DNA from: Haliotis asinina
Lineage: Eukaryota; Mollusca; Gastropoda; Lepetellida; Haliotidae
Length of the DNA: 64,000 nucleotides
Assembly: GCF_037392515.1 (NCBI RefSeq)
Contig: NC_090280.1
Coordinates: 17,114,001 to 17,178,000 of the forward strand
Reading direction: 5' to 3'
The translations under genes and the position numbers were made by a program. The notes under the pieces were generated by a model. That model was given only the letters and a program-made list of their open reading frames with translations. It did no database searches and was not told where the DNA came from. Shown here piece after piece: positions 24,412 through 36,349 of this stretch (positions within the stretch are counted from its first letter, which is position 1; each line of letters starts with the position of its first letter).

Positions 24412-27400
24412 TCATCTTTGTTTAGTCCTGGAGGAGGCACATGTAAGTTTCTCAACACAAAGGACAGCACAGCTCAGTGTAATTCCAAGACCTACAATAA
24501 TATATCCGCCACCAAGCTGTGTATTTGATATGCCATTCACAGTTTTCTCAGGAGCACAGTTTGTCATGTTTGATACGGGATTCCATTTTCTCCATAACAT
24601 GTCGAGTATGCCGTTATCTCCAAGCTGGGACATTCTGTTCGACAAAAGAGAATATGATGAAAAGCAGTCCGTGATTTAGAGAATTTTGTACACTCGAGCA
24701 CCATTATCTCGATGTTCAGAATACCAAGATAAAAGCAACGGGGCCATTATTCCATAAGTATTCGATATGTCGAGTAAACCGGAGTCAGTGGGTATGGTTT
24801 ACTCCATGACAGCAACATTCCAGCAATATCACGGCAAGGGACTCAAGAAATGGGTTTCATACATTCTGCCAAAGTGGGGAATCGGACCCGGGTCTTTCTG
24901 CGTGACGAGCGAATACATTTAACATTATATTTCTGCATGACGAGCGAATACATTTATGCTACCCGACCGCCCATGACTAAAAGCAGTACGATTCAATATT
25001 GGCGTGTGCAGTTTAAGGTAGTTAATATGGGCGAATATAAAATGGAAACAAGAGTTAACACGTTCTCATGCTTCGCTGTATGTTTCACGTGATCTAGCAT
25101 GCTACAGGCTGACCAGTCCACGTGTGCATCAAACGGGTACGCCATGTGGGAATCAAAGCTCAAGACGACCACGCGTGACGACGCAGGACAATCAGTTTCG
25201 GTAACGTGACAAAATGTCATTTGAGCAGTGGTTGTTTCCATCCCACTGTTTAGAGGTAGCTTAACTGCACATGCCATATAAAACCGTTCTGTGGTAAGGT
25301 AATGGTTTCGGGAGCTTTCTGTGGGAACGTGCGCTCACGACTTCTCGTAATTCGTTGGAACGTAAGTGTGGTAGAATACTTGTCCCGAAACTGGTGTCAC
25401 TCATGGCTGTTCATACCCTAGGCCTCCAAATCCAAGTCATCCAAACCTCCTGACCTCAATCCCTGCGAACACATAAGACATGCTCTCCCTTACTGTGGGT
25501 AAATGCGTTATCTCACTTACACATTCTGGATATCAGCCTTTATCGGGGACTTCTGTTGAACTCCGAATGACTGATGTTCCCACGTGATCCGTTCATCCAG
25601 TATACCCAAGCGACAGTCAGCGGCCATCTGACGTTCGGCATATGTCCTGAAAGTCAGGAACGCGTACTGGTCGTGCTTCAAACGCTGCATGTGAACTGAA
25701 AGGTCACCTTGTAGAACCTCCAGGTTGTTCTGCATAATTTTAGCCCATAGCCGCCCTAGAAGACTTGATTTGCTGCTTGTCTGAAGGATATAAGTGTTAA
25801 TATTATAGAAAATTTTAATGAACATGCATATTTAATACATTCAGTCCCTTTGTCTCTAAATACAGTCAGAACTGCAACATAACTCTGGACCGTAAAAATC
25901 AGGGTTACAATTGGTTGAGTAACGTAATGGGCTCTCTACTCGGTTGACACGTCATTGTATCTCAGTTGAGTAGATAGATGCTAATGGTGGTGATCACTTA
26001 ATTGTCTGGCCCAGACAGCCATAATTTACACCAACCGTCATATAGCTGGTATATTGCTGAGTGGGCGTTAAACAACAAAGTATTTCAGGTACAGTCTATG
26101 GTATGTGAACACGGTACACTGCAACCAATACCCAACATGTGCTGTTTGCGGTATCTATAGACATCACATATCGTGTTGTGCAGACGTTGACAATAACTGG
26201 TGGGTAAACAACGGTAGTTTCTTAAAGAATTTTCACAAGGGGTAGGTAAAAGAATAACAAAGAGCAGTTTTGATGGCTACAAGGTATTGATTGCCATATA
26301 TCATACTGACATCGAATGGACAGTACCTCATTATTGAGGCAAAAGAAGTGTAACATGTATGTTACAATTTTGTAATGTAACCGTCAACTGTAATGGAACA
26401 CAGAAATATCAAAATGTCTTTCATATGCTTCGCTTTGCAAAACTAAAACTGATCTCCTAATTTTCTAGTGTACCCGTTTGGAGATTCGAACCCGGGTGTT
26501 GCTATTGCTTTACTTCGGACGTTTTCTGGGCAGAGGAATAGCCCTTGGTTTTCTAGTGACGTAAGCATGAGGCTCAATTTATCGTTCTGAAACCCACCAT
26601 CGATATCTGTCCGAGAACAGCTCGAGAACTCCACAACCCACCCTTGAGAATTGATCGAGAAATCCCCAAACCACCACTGAGAGGAGAGCGAGAACTCCCC
26701 AATCCACCATCAAGCGCTGCTCGAGAACTCCCCAAACCACCATCGAGAGCTCCCCAACCTACGATCGAGAGCTCTGCTACCTACAATCGAGAATTGCTCG
26801 AGAAATCTACAACCCAGCACCGAGAACTCCCCAAGCTACAATCGAGATCTCAACCGACCCAGCGAGACCTAAAAAGCAAATGCGTGTTAGTGCTTAGTTT
26901 AAATAGCTTAGTAGTGAAAGTCTCTGGTTCGATTCCCCAAGTGGGCACAGTGTGGGAATCCTAGTTCAGGAATCCTACTTCCCCTGACTTGATATTGCTA
27001 TTGGGGCATTGCATAAAGCCATACTCAGTCATTCAGTGATATTGCCGAAACATTGCTAAAAACGGCCTAAAACCTTCATTTGGCCAGTCACAGACGTTCA
27101 TTCCTTCAATCAGTCGCCATCTAACTGACTGACCCACTCACCTTTAAAATGGTATGGGACAATCCTGTTACCCTCATTCCAATGGTGTACTCACTATCTA
27201 GGAGTTCTTCCAAGTTGGAGAAGGGCGGAATACCGTTCTGTGATGACAGAGTGGCGATCAGGTTGGCACTGTACGCTGAAGTCAGCACCAGCAGCGCCAT
27301 CCACCATGACGACAGTAACACCTTCCCCGGCGTCGTTGATGGTTGTTTACAGAACCCTGCCATGCAAGTAATATCACGACAACATGTAATGAATCATCTA

Positions 27401-30400
27401 CAGTTTTGTTAATTCAAGTGTAAAGGCTGAACTCCTTACTGGGTGGTCTGTAAATAACAGAAAGTAGTCGCAGTTGAGATGCGATGACGTGTGTCAGCGT
27501 GCCCGCCCACTCCATCCTGTTAGATGCCTCTTACGACAAGCTTGTATCACTGAAGAACAATTCTAACTCGGATCTTCTCGGGTTTGGGGGGTCTTATGAC
27601 GCCCAATCCACTAAATCACAATCAGGCGTCTGCGCACACACACGCACGCACACATACACACCCACACACACACGCACGCACACACACACACACGCACGAA
27701 TCTGTGTTGGCCTGTAGATAGTTTTAAAATGCTCAGTGTTGATTACAGTAGTACATGCTAGCACGAAGCGACTAAAAGATCGAATGGCTCGCATCGATGT
27801 GTTCTGTGATGGGGAGTCAGCCTATCCTGAAGGCTAATGGTGCCGTCCATTATATTAATCCACCATAATGCCGTATTGTAGCTGACAAAATACCAAGCAA
27901 AGGAAAAGTGCAAACATTGTATGTTTTCCAGGATTGGTCCATGATACTTGCCTTGTTTCAGCATCGATCCGATCACATCCCAGCAGTAAATATATATTTC
28001 GGATTTGACGTTCGACGATTTTATCTTTACAGATTTCTTGTCCAAAGCGCGGCTCTCCACCCCAACCAATAACAGTGGCAAAACACACGTCCACGCCAGC
28101 ACAAGGATGTATACGACAGGCTGGAATGGACCAGCTAGGAGAAATAGAGAATGGCTCGGCGAGGAATCATGCTTCATATAGAGAACAACCAGAGAATCTG
28201 TGTAGATAGGCGGGTAGACGTATTCCATGTGCTGTGATCGACCAATGTCGATAGTGAGGTCACAGGCCGCAATTTCTATTTCCTACAAAAAAGAAAATGT
28301 ATGGGCGATGGACAGAGCAGAAAACTGTAATGTTACACACAATTCAGAATAATTATTACTTAGTTCCTTACCAGTCATTTGATAAAAGAGTGAATTATCT
28401 CAGTTTTACGCCGCTTCTAGCAATATTCAATCAACAGCGAGACCAGACATGTTCTTCAGACATTGTACCTATGTGGGATTTGCTTTTTGATACAATGACC
28501 TAAAATACTTCTTTCTCTAAAATGAATGAAAAACAGCTTTCCCCTACACCCCCAGTACGAAATCTACTGTCATTGTTCACGTGTCGCCATGTGTACCAAT
28601 ACCCGTCTGTACAACTGTCCGACCAGTCCATCATAGGTGCCATTGACAGGCAATCCCCAGGCTCCGATCTCTGGCTCTCTGAGAATGTAGCTGCAAGTAA
28701 AACATATCAGACAATACAAAAAATGTACTTTACAAACAATTTCAGCTCGATTTTAGGTATGGTTCTTTTTTAATGAAATACTATAATTTTTATCACTGCA
28801 GTAGAAACTGCGCGATCAATGCATCCTTGGGGAATGAGCTCAAATATGTTTTCTGTCATTGTTAAAAGGTGCGTATTGTTTTCTCTGAAACGATTTCAAT
28901 GTCAATTGTTTTAATGATTTGCTAGAGATTTGTCTGGTACCAAAAACATTAACGGATTTCTCTGGACAAACTAAGCAGTGAGGTAGAGGGCAGAAGGAAA
29001 TATATGTTGCAGCTTCTGCCATTCTCAAGGCAGTGCAGTGAAGATAACGGGAAAGCTCCCACTGTCTCCCTCCCTCACCCTCCCTGTCCTCCATCCCTCA
29101 CTCTCTTCTCTCCTTCCTCCCTTACCCTCCCTCTCCTCCCTCCCTCCCTCCCTCACCCTCACTCTCCTCTCCCCTTCAACTCTCCCTCAAATGCTTCCAG
29201 TAAGAGGCGTGTCCCTATTCCACAAAATATAAATTCCGGATTAACACGAACTGGTCATCAATGCGTCTCGTGGATGCCGGGGTGGCCCATTGGTTCATTA
29301 GTCACGCCGTAGACTCGGGTTCGATTCCTCACACGTGTACCATGTGTCCACAGTCGTGATGTTGCTGGAATATTGCTAAAATCGGTGTAAAACTAGACTC
29401 AATCACACATAACTAAAGCTTGTACAATGTATATTGACAACTGTACCTGAAGTTGAGAGTCTCTGCTAATATGTTTAATATATCCACAGCATATCCTCTG
29501 TATACGGCAGTTCCATTAGACACGATCTTTTCAACATAACCTATTGACTGAAAAATATTTGACATCTTCTGTTATTTTCCTCTAACTATTACATCTGTGG
29601 TGACTTGTAATGATACGGTCAAAATTTACGAGTCTGACTACTTCATAATCAATGAATCAAAATCAAATATGGAGATATGACATGTTAATATATATTTGGT
29701 GGTTTAAAAAGATATGATCTGTTTCACCTTAACGATTCCAACAGAGAGCTTTCTCTTTTGATAGCCATAAATAGTGTCCGGGAAATAGCAGAATTCTTGT
29801 CTTTGTTCATGACACTGTCTTACTGGCAAGAATACGGAGCCTGTAGGCTGGCGGTGTAGGGTGAGGTACCGAACTGTGGCGCTCTGAAAGAAACTGGTGC
29901 ATGTACACTTCACGTTCAACTGACAGTCTGTGTCTTCATTAGCGCCGCACTCGACAATATTCCAGCTACATGGCGGCTGTGTGTAAATAATCGAGTCTGG
30001 ACCAGACAAACCAGTGATCAACAGAATAATGATCGATATACGTACTGGGATACCATGACAGATTGTGTTATCCAAGTAAGCGAGCCGGACCACCATTAGT
30101 TAGTCGCCTCTTATGACGAGTATGGAATGTAGAAAACCAATACAAACAAAGACCTTCACGGGTCTGCATTCAGCTGATTCAATCTGGAATTCAGCAATGT
30201 TCTAGTTATGTGTCGACCACCTATCTGGAATATTCGACAGTCCTGTTACTGATGTTACAGGCTACGTGAGCGAAGACGGACATCATTAGCACTGTGCTAC
30301 ATGAGCGAGGAACGGCATCATGAGCACTGAGCAACGTGGAAGAGGTACGACATCATGAGCACTGCGCTACGTAAGCGAGATACGACATCATGAGCGCTGA

Positions 30401-33400
30401 ACTACGTGAGCGAGGTACGATATCATGAACACCTAGCTACGTGTGCGAGGTACCACATCATGAGCAATGAACTACGTGAGCGAGATATGACATCATGAGC
30501 GCTGAGCTACATGAACGAGGGACGACAGCATGAACACCTAGCTACGTGTGCGGGGAACGAGAACATGAATCCATACAATCAGCGAGCATTACCGCCTCAT
30601 CCCAACTCCCCAACATTCAAGGATCAGTTCCAACCCTTTATATTCCCTTGCATCACACCTTGTCCTCCAGTGCAAGTATCAACGGCAGATATCAACGAGG
30701 GAAGGCTGGGCTACCTGGGGCACGATTTCTCACACAGGAACAACCTGATCGAACAATTTCTGTTGTCTCCCGACATTAGTTTGCAAAACCTACTGCTACA
30801 AACAACGTTGGAGTCAAACTCAGAATATAATTCCTGTACAAAATACATCGACATGTAACGATAGTAACGACACATATAATGTACAGCGTCAACGTTTGTA
30901 TATTTGCGGGTTGGTCGGGACGAGGGTTGAGAATACGGACCGCGGCATCAATAGGGGCGGTGTTGTCGCCAAGTGGTACAGGTGTTCGCTCGTCACACCA
31001 ATGACCCGTGTTCCATTTCTCACATGGGTACAACATGCGAAGCCCTTTTCTGGTGTCCCCCTCAGTTATGTGGCTGGACTATTTCTAAACGCGGCGTGAA
31101 ACCATACTCATTCACTCATGAACTCAATCCAGCTCTACCAACGCTTTCTTTGGGCAACCAGTCGCTGAACTTGACAATCAATGCAAATCCTAACCTAGAA
31201 TCACAAGAGATGACGATACAATCAGTTATAAACGTACAGTGCGCATCCGTACTGCCACGGCAATATTCGACATGCTCCCGACTGAATCTTGTAACTCTTG
31301 AATGTTGAGGTCTTCGACAAACAGTATCCATTTCGAGTGGTACTGGAAATCCGTCTTTCCCATGGATCTCCTGTCAACGTCTGCAACCTGGATATGGAAT
31401 CACAACTAAAATGGCTCTGAATCACTTATACCTGTGGACGTCTATACTCTGAGGTACATTTTCCACTTAATCATAAAATGTGCAGCTGAGGGCGAATACC
31501 TAATTGACTGAACTCTTTGCGCAATGTGTGATTGGATGCGTGTATTGGTCATGCACTATCCTTATACTCGTTTGTCTAAGATTTTGTACCGTGTAATCAT
31601 GAACGATTCATTATCAAAAGTCACACTGTGAACATGAAGCAAAGTGGCACTCCCTTAAAGAGGAAAGCATTGCAATAATGAAAGTCAAAGGTCACGATTG
31701 TTTGGCAGTATTTGCCTTAATGCAGGCGAGCATTGAAGAAACCAAATTATTCAAACATACTGAGGATGCTGACATAGAGATACAGTCACATATCCTTTAC
31801 TTACTTAACCATTATGTCTTACTTGGGGGAATAAAGAAATCAATTATAAACCTAACATCATCCTAAATCAGCAATAACTGATCTCAGTGAACACGCAATC
31901 AAAGAAATTCATACAGAAGAAATGAACTGGATACAAACCGTATTCATCAACTGCGTAAGTCGCCTTTGTTCCATTGAAGCAACCACGTTGATGTGTGGGG
32001 ACAGGGCGTTGTGTATTTCATACAGCGTTTTGAAGGCGTCGTTGACGCTAAGGTCGTACGTGATAGTTTGAATGTTGTCATTTAGTGGCCCAAGAACACC
32101 TGAAACTGATGTTAACGTTCTGAAGCAAGAAACGTTATCCTGGAATGAGCAATGTATCAGGTTGCTGATGAAAACAGGACGCATTCGGAGCTTCATCTGA
32201 GGGCCGATACAAAATATGTGCCACTACCACTGAGGTACAGTTTCCGTTGTTAGAAATACACATGACTGAATTTTAGCTTTTGCGGTGCTTTTAGCAATAT
32301 TTCATTAATATCATGGCGACGGGAAACAGGAAATTGGGTTCACGTTTTGTACCCGTGTGGGAATCAAACCTGGGTGTTCTTCATGACGAACAAATGCTTT
32401 TACTACTAGGCTATTCCCATCCATCCACGTGGAGATGGTGACATAACATCAAAATCCGGAGAGAAAAAGAGGCTGTTCCTCTGTCCAGAAAAAGAAAAGA
32501 CGAAACTAGGTAACAGTCTACCAAGGCACTCGTGTCTATATAACTGGCCAGGTCATCACAAATATACAAGTACTAGTTAGTCTTTGCAAGTCATATGAAA
32601 GGTCACGAGGGTAGTCTAGTAGTTGAAGCATTCGCCCGTAACACCGAATGCCTGGGTTCTATTCCCGACATGGGGTCAATCCTTATTTCTGGTGTCTCCT
32701 GCATCGACACTCAAAATCAGTTAATGACGATGAATGACATGTATTTTTCATCACAGATATCATACAGTGGATTCTTCTCAAAAAAGCAAACAGAATAACG
32801 TCCAAGCGGAACTCCAATTACCAGAACGGACTATATATGTTTCACAGTCTAAAGATGGATTTGGTCATATGCTGCAGACAATGCGAAACTAAAAAGTGAA
32901 AAAGGGTACATACCATTACTACTGTAGAGAATGACAAATTTGTCCCACCTTAGACGTCTAGCGAGGGGGTAAATGTCATCTCTAAAGATGTCTTCATATG
33001 CAGATCCCGTTCTGTTTTCCAAACCTTAAGGAGACATAAAATCATTTCGATCCGGTACACACAACGGGAAGAGCTCTTTGGTGAGGAAACTGTGGATACA
33101 CTCTTAGCAAATAATACATTTAGAGAATGGGATGACCTTACGTGAATGGATATATGAATTTGTTGTTCATGTAGGTACTTTAAGGTTCAGACTGACATTA
33201 GGTAAGTATTTACGACTCGTTGTACAAATATCGTCAAAAAGGTGGAGCGGATCGTATGTTTGAACGACAAAGAAGCAAAAGAAATATTTGAACATGCACA
33301 CTCTAAACGCCAAAGGAAATATTACCCTGCAAAATTTAAGGATTAAACATAACAACCATCAAAGATATGTTAGAATGTATTAGTTTTCAAGAACGCTTTT

Positions 33401-34430
33401 CAGCACGGCTTTATGCAAATCACGAACTGAATGTCCAAAAGAAAGGATGATACTGACATTCTGCTTAGAGACAAAGATAAAACATTATAAAGCCACCATT
33501 TTGCAGATAAAAAACAGGAAACAACTGCTGTGTAAGCTTGTAAAATATTCACTCCTAAGTTTCTGTCTTTAAAAACATTTTCTGCTGATTTGAAATAGTG
33601 AAAATAGTCAAAGCGTGTCTTTGATATTGTGAAAAATTGTTTAGGAATATCTATATCTTTGTTAACATTTTGATTGCATAGTAACATTATTTTTCAATTT
33701 CGTAGCAATATCGAATGCAAAACCGTAACAACATTCAAGCAGCATTTGCCTCGATTTCACGTCTAGAATGATTCTATAGGGTATAAAGAGAAACTAAAAT
33801 GCATGATATGATACAAAAGTACGAGAAATATCCTGATGTGAAAGAAAGAGCCATTGGCATGGTTAAGATGGGGTCCGCTGCAATGCTGTTGCCAACGCCC
33901 TCGGATGCTCACGGCTATAAGCCTTAATCAGTGCTGCAGGCAGACTGACACCGTCGACATACCCAAGAAGTGGACGTCCACTTCAGCTGAAGATAAGTAA
34001 CTCAGTCATTGAGGAAGGGGGGTAACGTTCCTTTTGACGTTTAGTGTATATATCCTTTATCTATATTGCAACTTCCGATATTCTCTGCGAACAGAATATG
34101 TTGTTGTTATCATTGCAATTTACGTAGAATTGAAGCGTCAAATAAATATAAGTATTCCCAGGCGTGTGACGCGTCAAAATCGTTTATTTTTCTTTCATTA
34201 TGATTCAAACCGTGACGAGCAGTAACACGTCCCTGCAACACACTCTCGGGATCCGCCAATGCAAATATGATAACACAATCACATGCTCTTGACGGTGCTA
34301 GGCATGGTCAAACTTAGTAGTATACGTCAGCATAGAACTATAGCAAATACTTACCGTTTTGAAAATATTCTCCAAACACACTAAACGTTACTGTCATAAG
34401 GATGGCACAAAACCAAAGCACCCGTATCAT
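24412..34430 (-). CDS. IR/iGluR-like ligand-gated channel, gene C (complete, 11 exons)
   Basis: Third family member, tail-to-tail with gene B. Exons in transcription order: 34430-34355, 33024-32914, 32105-31939 (start could be 32099), 31387-31238, 29883-29728, 29547-29447, 28690-28603, 28282-27952, 27356-27142, 25780-25521, 24634-24412; 625 residues. Exon 1 is a signal peptide (MIRVLWFCAILMTVTFSVFG). ATD exons align with gene B (RLRWDKFVILYSSN; HINVVASMEQ; YHSKWILFVEDLN). S1: GYAVDILNILAETLNF, DLTIDIGR with the conserved Arg. M1: VVYILVLAWTCVLPLLLVGV; pore CWDVIGSMLKQG; M3 AYSANLIATLSSQ; S2 ending FGVQQKSPI, so the PKGSP motif is eroded; M4 GGGYIIVGLGITLSCAVLC. Exon 8 is 24 nt shorter than in A and B. 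The intron after exon 8 has a GC donor (AAG|GCAAGT). It is the most divergent of the three. The start of exon 3 is the least certain boundary; I chose the one that keeps phase. Confidence 0.88.
24785..24978 (-). repeat. SINE family C with an internal duplication
   Basis: Contains 'gggaatcggacccgggtctt', the complement of the B box, and ends in a head-like 'atgctacccgaccgcc'. The segment 'tttctgcgtgacgagcgaat' with 'acattta' is present twice, giving an extra 35 bp or so. Confidence 0.75.
25895..26083 (+). repeat. repeat family A, diverged
   Basis: Has 'aaaatcagggttacaattgg', 'tgtctggcccagacagcc' and 'ttgctgagtgggcgttaaac'. In an intron of gene C. Confidence 0.65.
26625..26870 (+). repeat. degenerate tandem repeat, about 30-bp unit
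   Basis: Variants of 'cgagaactccccaaaccacc' plus 'atcgagag' recur about eight times in an intron of gene C. The open frame through it (ELPKPPSR type) lacks other support. Confidence 0.7.
26900..27030 (+). repeat. SINE family C fragment
   Basis: B-box-like 'tctggttcgattccccaagt' then 'gcacagtgtgggaatcc'. Confidence 0.55.
27640..27706 (+). repeat. (CA)n-rich imperfect microsatellite
   Basis: CA units with CG and TA interruptions, in an intron of gene C. Confidence 0.9.
28390..28480 (-). repeat. SINE family C fragment
   Basis: Reverse-strand 3' part: 'agttttacgccgcttctagc' then 'cattgtacctatgtggg'. Confidence 0.55.
29050..29190 (+). repeat. polypyrimidine (CCCT)n-rich tract
   Basis: About 140 bases of almost pure C/T on the + strand (purine-rich on the gene C sense strand), between the S1 exons. 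Confidence 0.9.
29274..29405 (+). repeat. SINE family C
   Basis: tRNA-like head with 'cgggttcgattcctcacacg', body 'gatgttgctggaatattgct', end 'gtgtaaaactagactcaatc'. Confidence 0.75.
29940..30165 (-). repeat. repeat family A at the outer end of the left arm
   Basis: Reverse complement of family A, 'gcgccgcactcgacaatatt' to 'aaagaccttcacgggtctgc'. The duplication boundary falls inside this repeat. Confidence 0.75.
30258..30545 (+). repeat. 35-bp tandem array, left arm
   Basis: About eight units like 'ctacgtgagcgaggtacgac' plus 'atcatgagcactgag'. The right arm has the same unit inverted with fewer copies (about 48370-48560). Confidence 0.85.
30955..31112 (+). repeat. SINE family C
   Basis: Head 'gttgtcgccaagtggtacag', then 'cgtgttccatttctcacatg' and 'ctaaacgcggcgtgaaacc'. 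Next to exon 4 of gene C. Confidence 0.65.
32275..32425 (-). repeat. SINE family C
   Basis: Reverse strand: 'gcggtgcttttagcaatatt' to 'tactactaggctattccc'. Confidence 0.7.
32595..32705 (+). repeat. SINE family C, head half
   Basis: 'gagggtagtctagtagttga' (A-box side), 'cctgggttctattcccgaca' (B-box side). Confidence 0.6.
33820..34015 (+). mobile_element. Tc1-like transposase N-terminal remnant
   Basis: Reads RAIGMVKMG, then in another frame AVANALGCSR and PRSGRP, the HTH and GRPR-hook region of Tc1 transposases. Part of it persists in the right arm near 47870-47935, so it predates the inverted duplication. Confidence 0.6.
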
Positions 34431-35039
34431 CTTATATAGGAGTTATACAGAAAGTTCTCATGCCTGCCACAAGGGACTTTTTCAGTTCTCAATACGCTTT
34501 CAACAAACGAATACCCGACATCAAATCCCCGATGTCATTTGTGGCATAATCAGCATCATCGAGCACTATGCATTACCCTGAACGTCTAACTGACGTGTTC
34601 ACATCAAACACAGCGGATGAAAGGGGTCATTAAGAGATTATTTAGAGAAAAGGATCCTGACTATTTACTGTGCTGTTACAGATCACTAACTGGGATCCTA
34701 TATCAGGCCAGAGCCATCAGAAGGTACTAAACCCTTGCACTTTTCCACAATACTACTTTAATCAGTATCGATCAATCTATTATAGATGCGCTCTGTACCT
34801 GGTCTGACATGATGCATGTGGTGTACACAGTGTACAGTGTAAAGTAGAAATCCGCCTGGAATATAAGCTTCTGATTGTTTCACCCCCAGAACAAATGTGT
34901 TTAAACATTTATGCGTGTCGCATAATGTACATCTCATTTCTTCAGTGAACGAGCATGTCTAAGGTTGACACCTTAGTATGGATCACTTTCGCCAATATTA
35001 AAACAGTTTTTCACTAATTTACAACTATTTGGGGAAGGG

Positions 35040-35233
35040 CGATGGAGTAGCCTAGTGGTCAAAGCGTCGGCCCGCACACTGAAGATCCCGTTTAGACATA
35101 TGGGTACTATATATAAAACCCATTTTGGTGTCCCCGACGTGATATTGTTAGATTGTTGGAATAGTACTAAAAGAGGCGTTGAACCTCACTCACTCACTCA
35201 CTCACTCACTCACTCACTCACTCACTCACTCAC
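35040..35233 (+). repeat. SINE family C with (CTCA)n tail, left arm
   Basis: 'gatggagtagcctagtggtc' head, tail of about 11 CTCA units. The right-arm counterpart at 45932-46212 has a far longer tail. Confidence 0.85.
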
Positions 35234-35567
35234 CTGCATGCCCGAGGATTTGATGTCCTTGGTGTGGAGACACGTCCACAACACAATGCTGAATAAAGTA
35301 GGCTTTAATAACAAACAGTTTGCCTTCCTTGTCTCTGAATCTCAGTGATATTTTTCATGGCGGGGACTTCGAAATCCTGATACATCATTCGTAATGCGTG
35401 TAATTACCGCGTTATTTGTAGTCTGTTGCATTTACTATGCTGTGCTATGATGTATCAAACTATTTTAACATTCGTATCTCTGACCAATTAATCAAATTTT
35501 TAATTTGAGAGTTTTATCAAAACATGTTTTTGCCAATAGTACGTTTATCTTGTGTGAAACAAAAGTT

Positions 35568-35640
35568 GAATGAAAGTTGATCCTGCAATGAAAATTGATC
35601 CTGCAATGAAAGTTGATCCTGCAATGAAAGTTGCTCCTGC
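35568..35640 (+). repeat. 18-bp unit, four copies, left arm only
   Basis: 'aatgaaagttgatcctgc' repeated four times with small changes; the right arm has a single unit. Confidence 0.85.
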
Positions 35641-36073
35641 TCTTATCCAGAGACGAATTTCTCTCTTAAAACCAGAAAAAAAGTAGTGATAAACGTCGTA
35701 AAACTAAAGTCATTCACTCACTATAGGAGCAGCACTTACTCACTCACTCGTCATCATCATTGTGATGGACTGAATATTGGTACGGAAATGACAAGACATT
35801 TTCCTTGATGAATGTTCTCTTTCTATCAAATGCCAATATTTCTCTTCACAAAATTAATGTGATCTGGAGTATGATCTCAGTGTACACAGTAAATTGATAA
35901 AGTCAATATGTTTTCTGAAACACTGATAAAATATCATCTTGTTGACGTATTGTATGACGGTGTCTTGTGGCATATTTTTATGCAGAGCCTATTTTCAAGA
36001 ATGGAAGGTTGTGTTGTATGTATGTCTCTCTCACACGTACTGACATCTTGAGGCGCCAACAAAGTTGCTCAGG

Positions 36074-36264
36074 ATGTGCTCACAAACACCTCCTATCCCC
36101 CCCCACCCACCCACCCCCCCCCCCCCCCCCCGACTTCTGGATTTTTGTACTGACAGCATCAAATGCGGTCGACCTGAGTGAATTGACCTTTAGCCGTGGA
36201 CGAAGAAAACTAGAGATAGATGTTGCTCCATTTAACAAAGTACATGCTGTTTCTCATACAAAGT
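36074..36264 (+). pseudogene. truncated copy of gene D first exon (left arm of inverted duplication)
   Basis: The stretch LSELTFSRGRRKLEIDVAPF corresponds to LSELTFSRGRKDLEVDVAPF of gene D on the opposite strand of the right arm. Homology stops just after FNKVH; a 23-bp triplicate and then the 27-bp minisatellite replace the rest of the PAN module. A poly-C tract interrupts the leader region. No WSC exons follow on this strand, so it cannot make the full protein. Confidence 0.75.
36098..36132 (+). repeat. poly-C tract
   Basis: C run with a few A, inside the gene D stub; the right arm has ordinary coding sequence here. Confidence 0.9.
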
Positions 36265-36310
36265 GCATGCTGTTTCTCATACAAAGTGCATGCTGTTTCT
36301 CATACAAAGT
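36242..36310 (+). repeat. 23-bp triplicate
   Basis: Three copies of 'gcatgctgtttctcatacaa' plus 'agt'. The first overlaps the end of the gene D stub. Confidence 0.9.
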
Positions 36311-36349
36311 AAATTTTGTTGCTCGCTCATACTCACTCACCCGCTCACT

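Larger units (their letters stand above)
29955..36265 (+). repeat. left arm of large inverted duplication
   Basis: Blocks matched in reverse complement to the right arm: 29955-30720 to 48855-48240; 33490-33790 and 33950-34315 to 48230-47561; 34548-35640 to 46697-45560; 35700-36245 to 45060-44560. Left-only material: 30720-33490 (exons 2-4 of gene C), about 150 bp at 33800-33945, and 34316-34547 (gene C exon 1). Arms differ by substitutions and indels, so this is not a recent copy. Confidence 0.85.

Noticed and set aside
26644-26964. Pro/Arg-rich frame in a gene C intron
   Set aside because: It follows a degenerate 30-bp tandem repeat and is on the strand opposite to the gene.
29004-29312. 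Pro/Ser/Leu-rich frames
   Set aside because: Translation of a polypyrimidine tract in two frames.
34425-34441. TATATAAG just before the gene C start codon as a TATA box
   Set aside because: It lies only a few bases from the ATG, so transcription would start inside the coding sequence; probably fortuitous.
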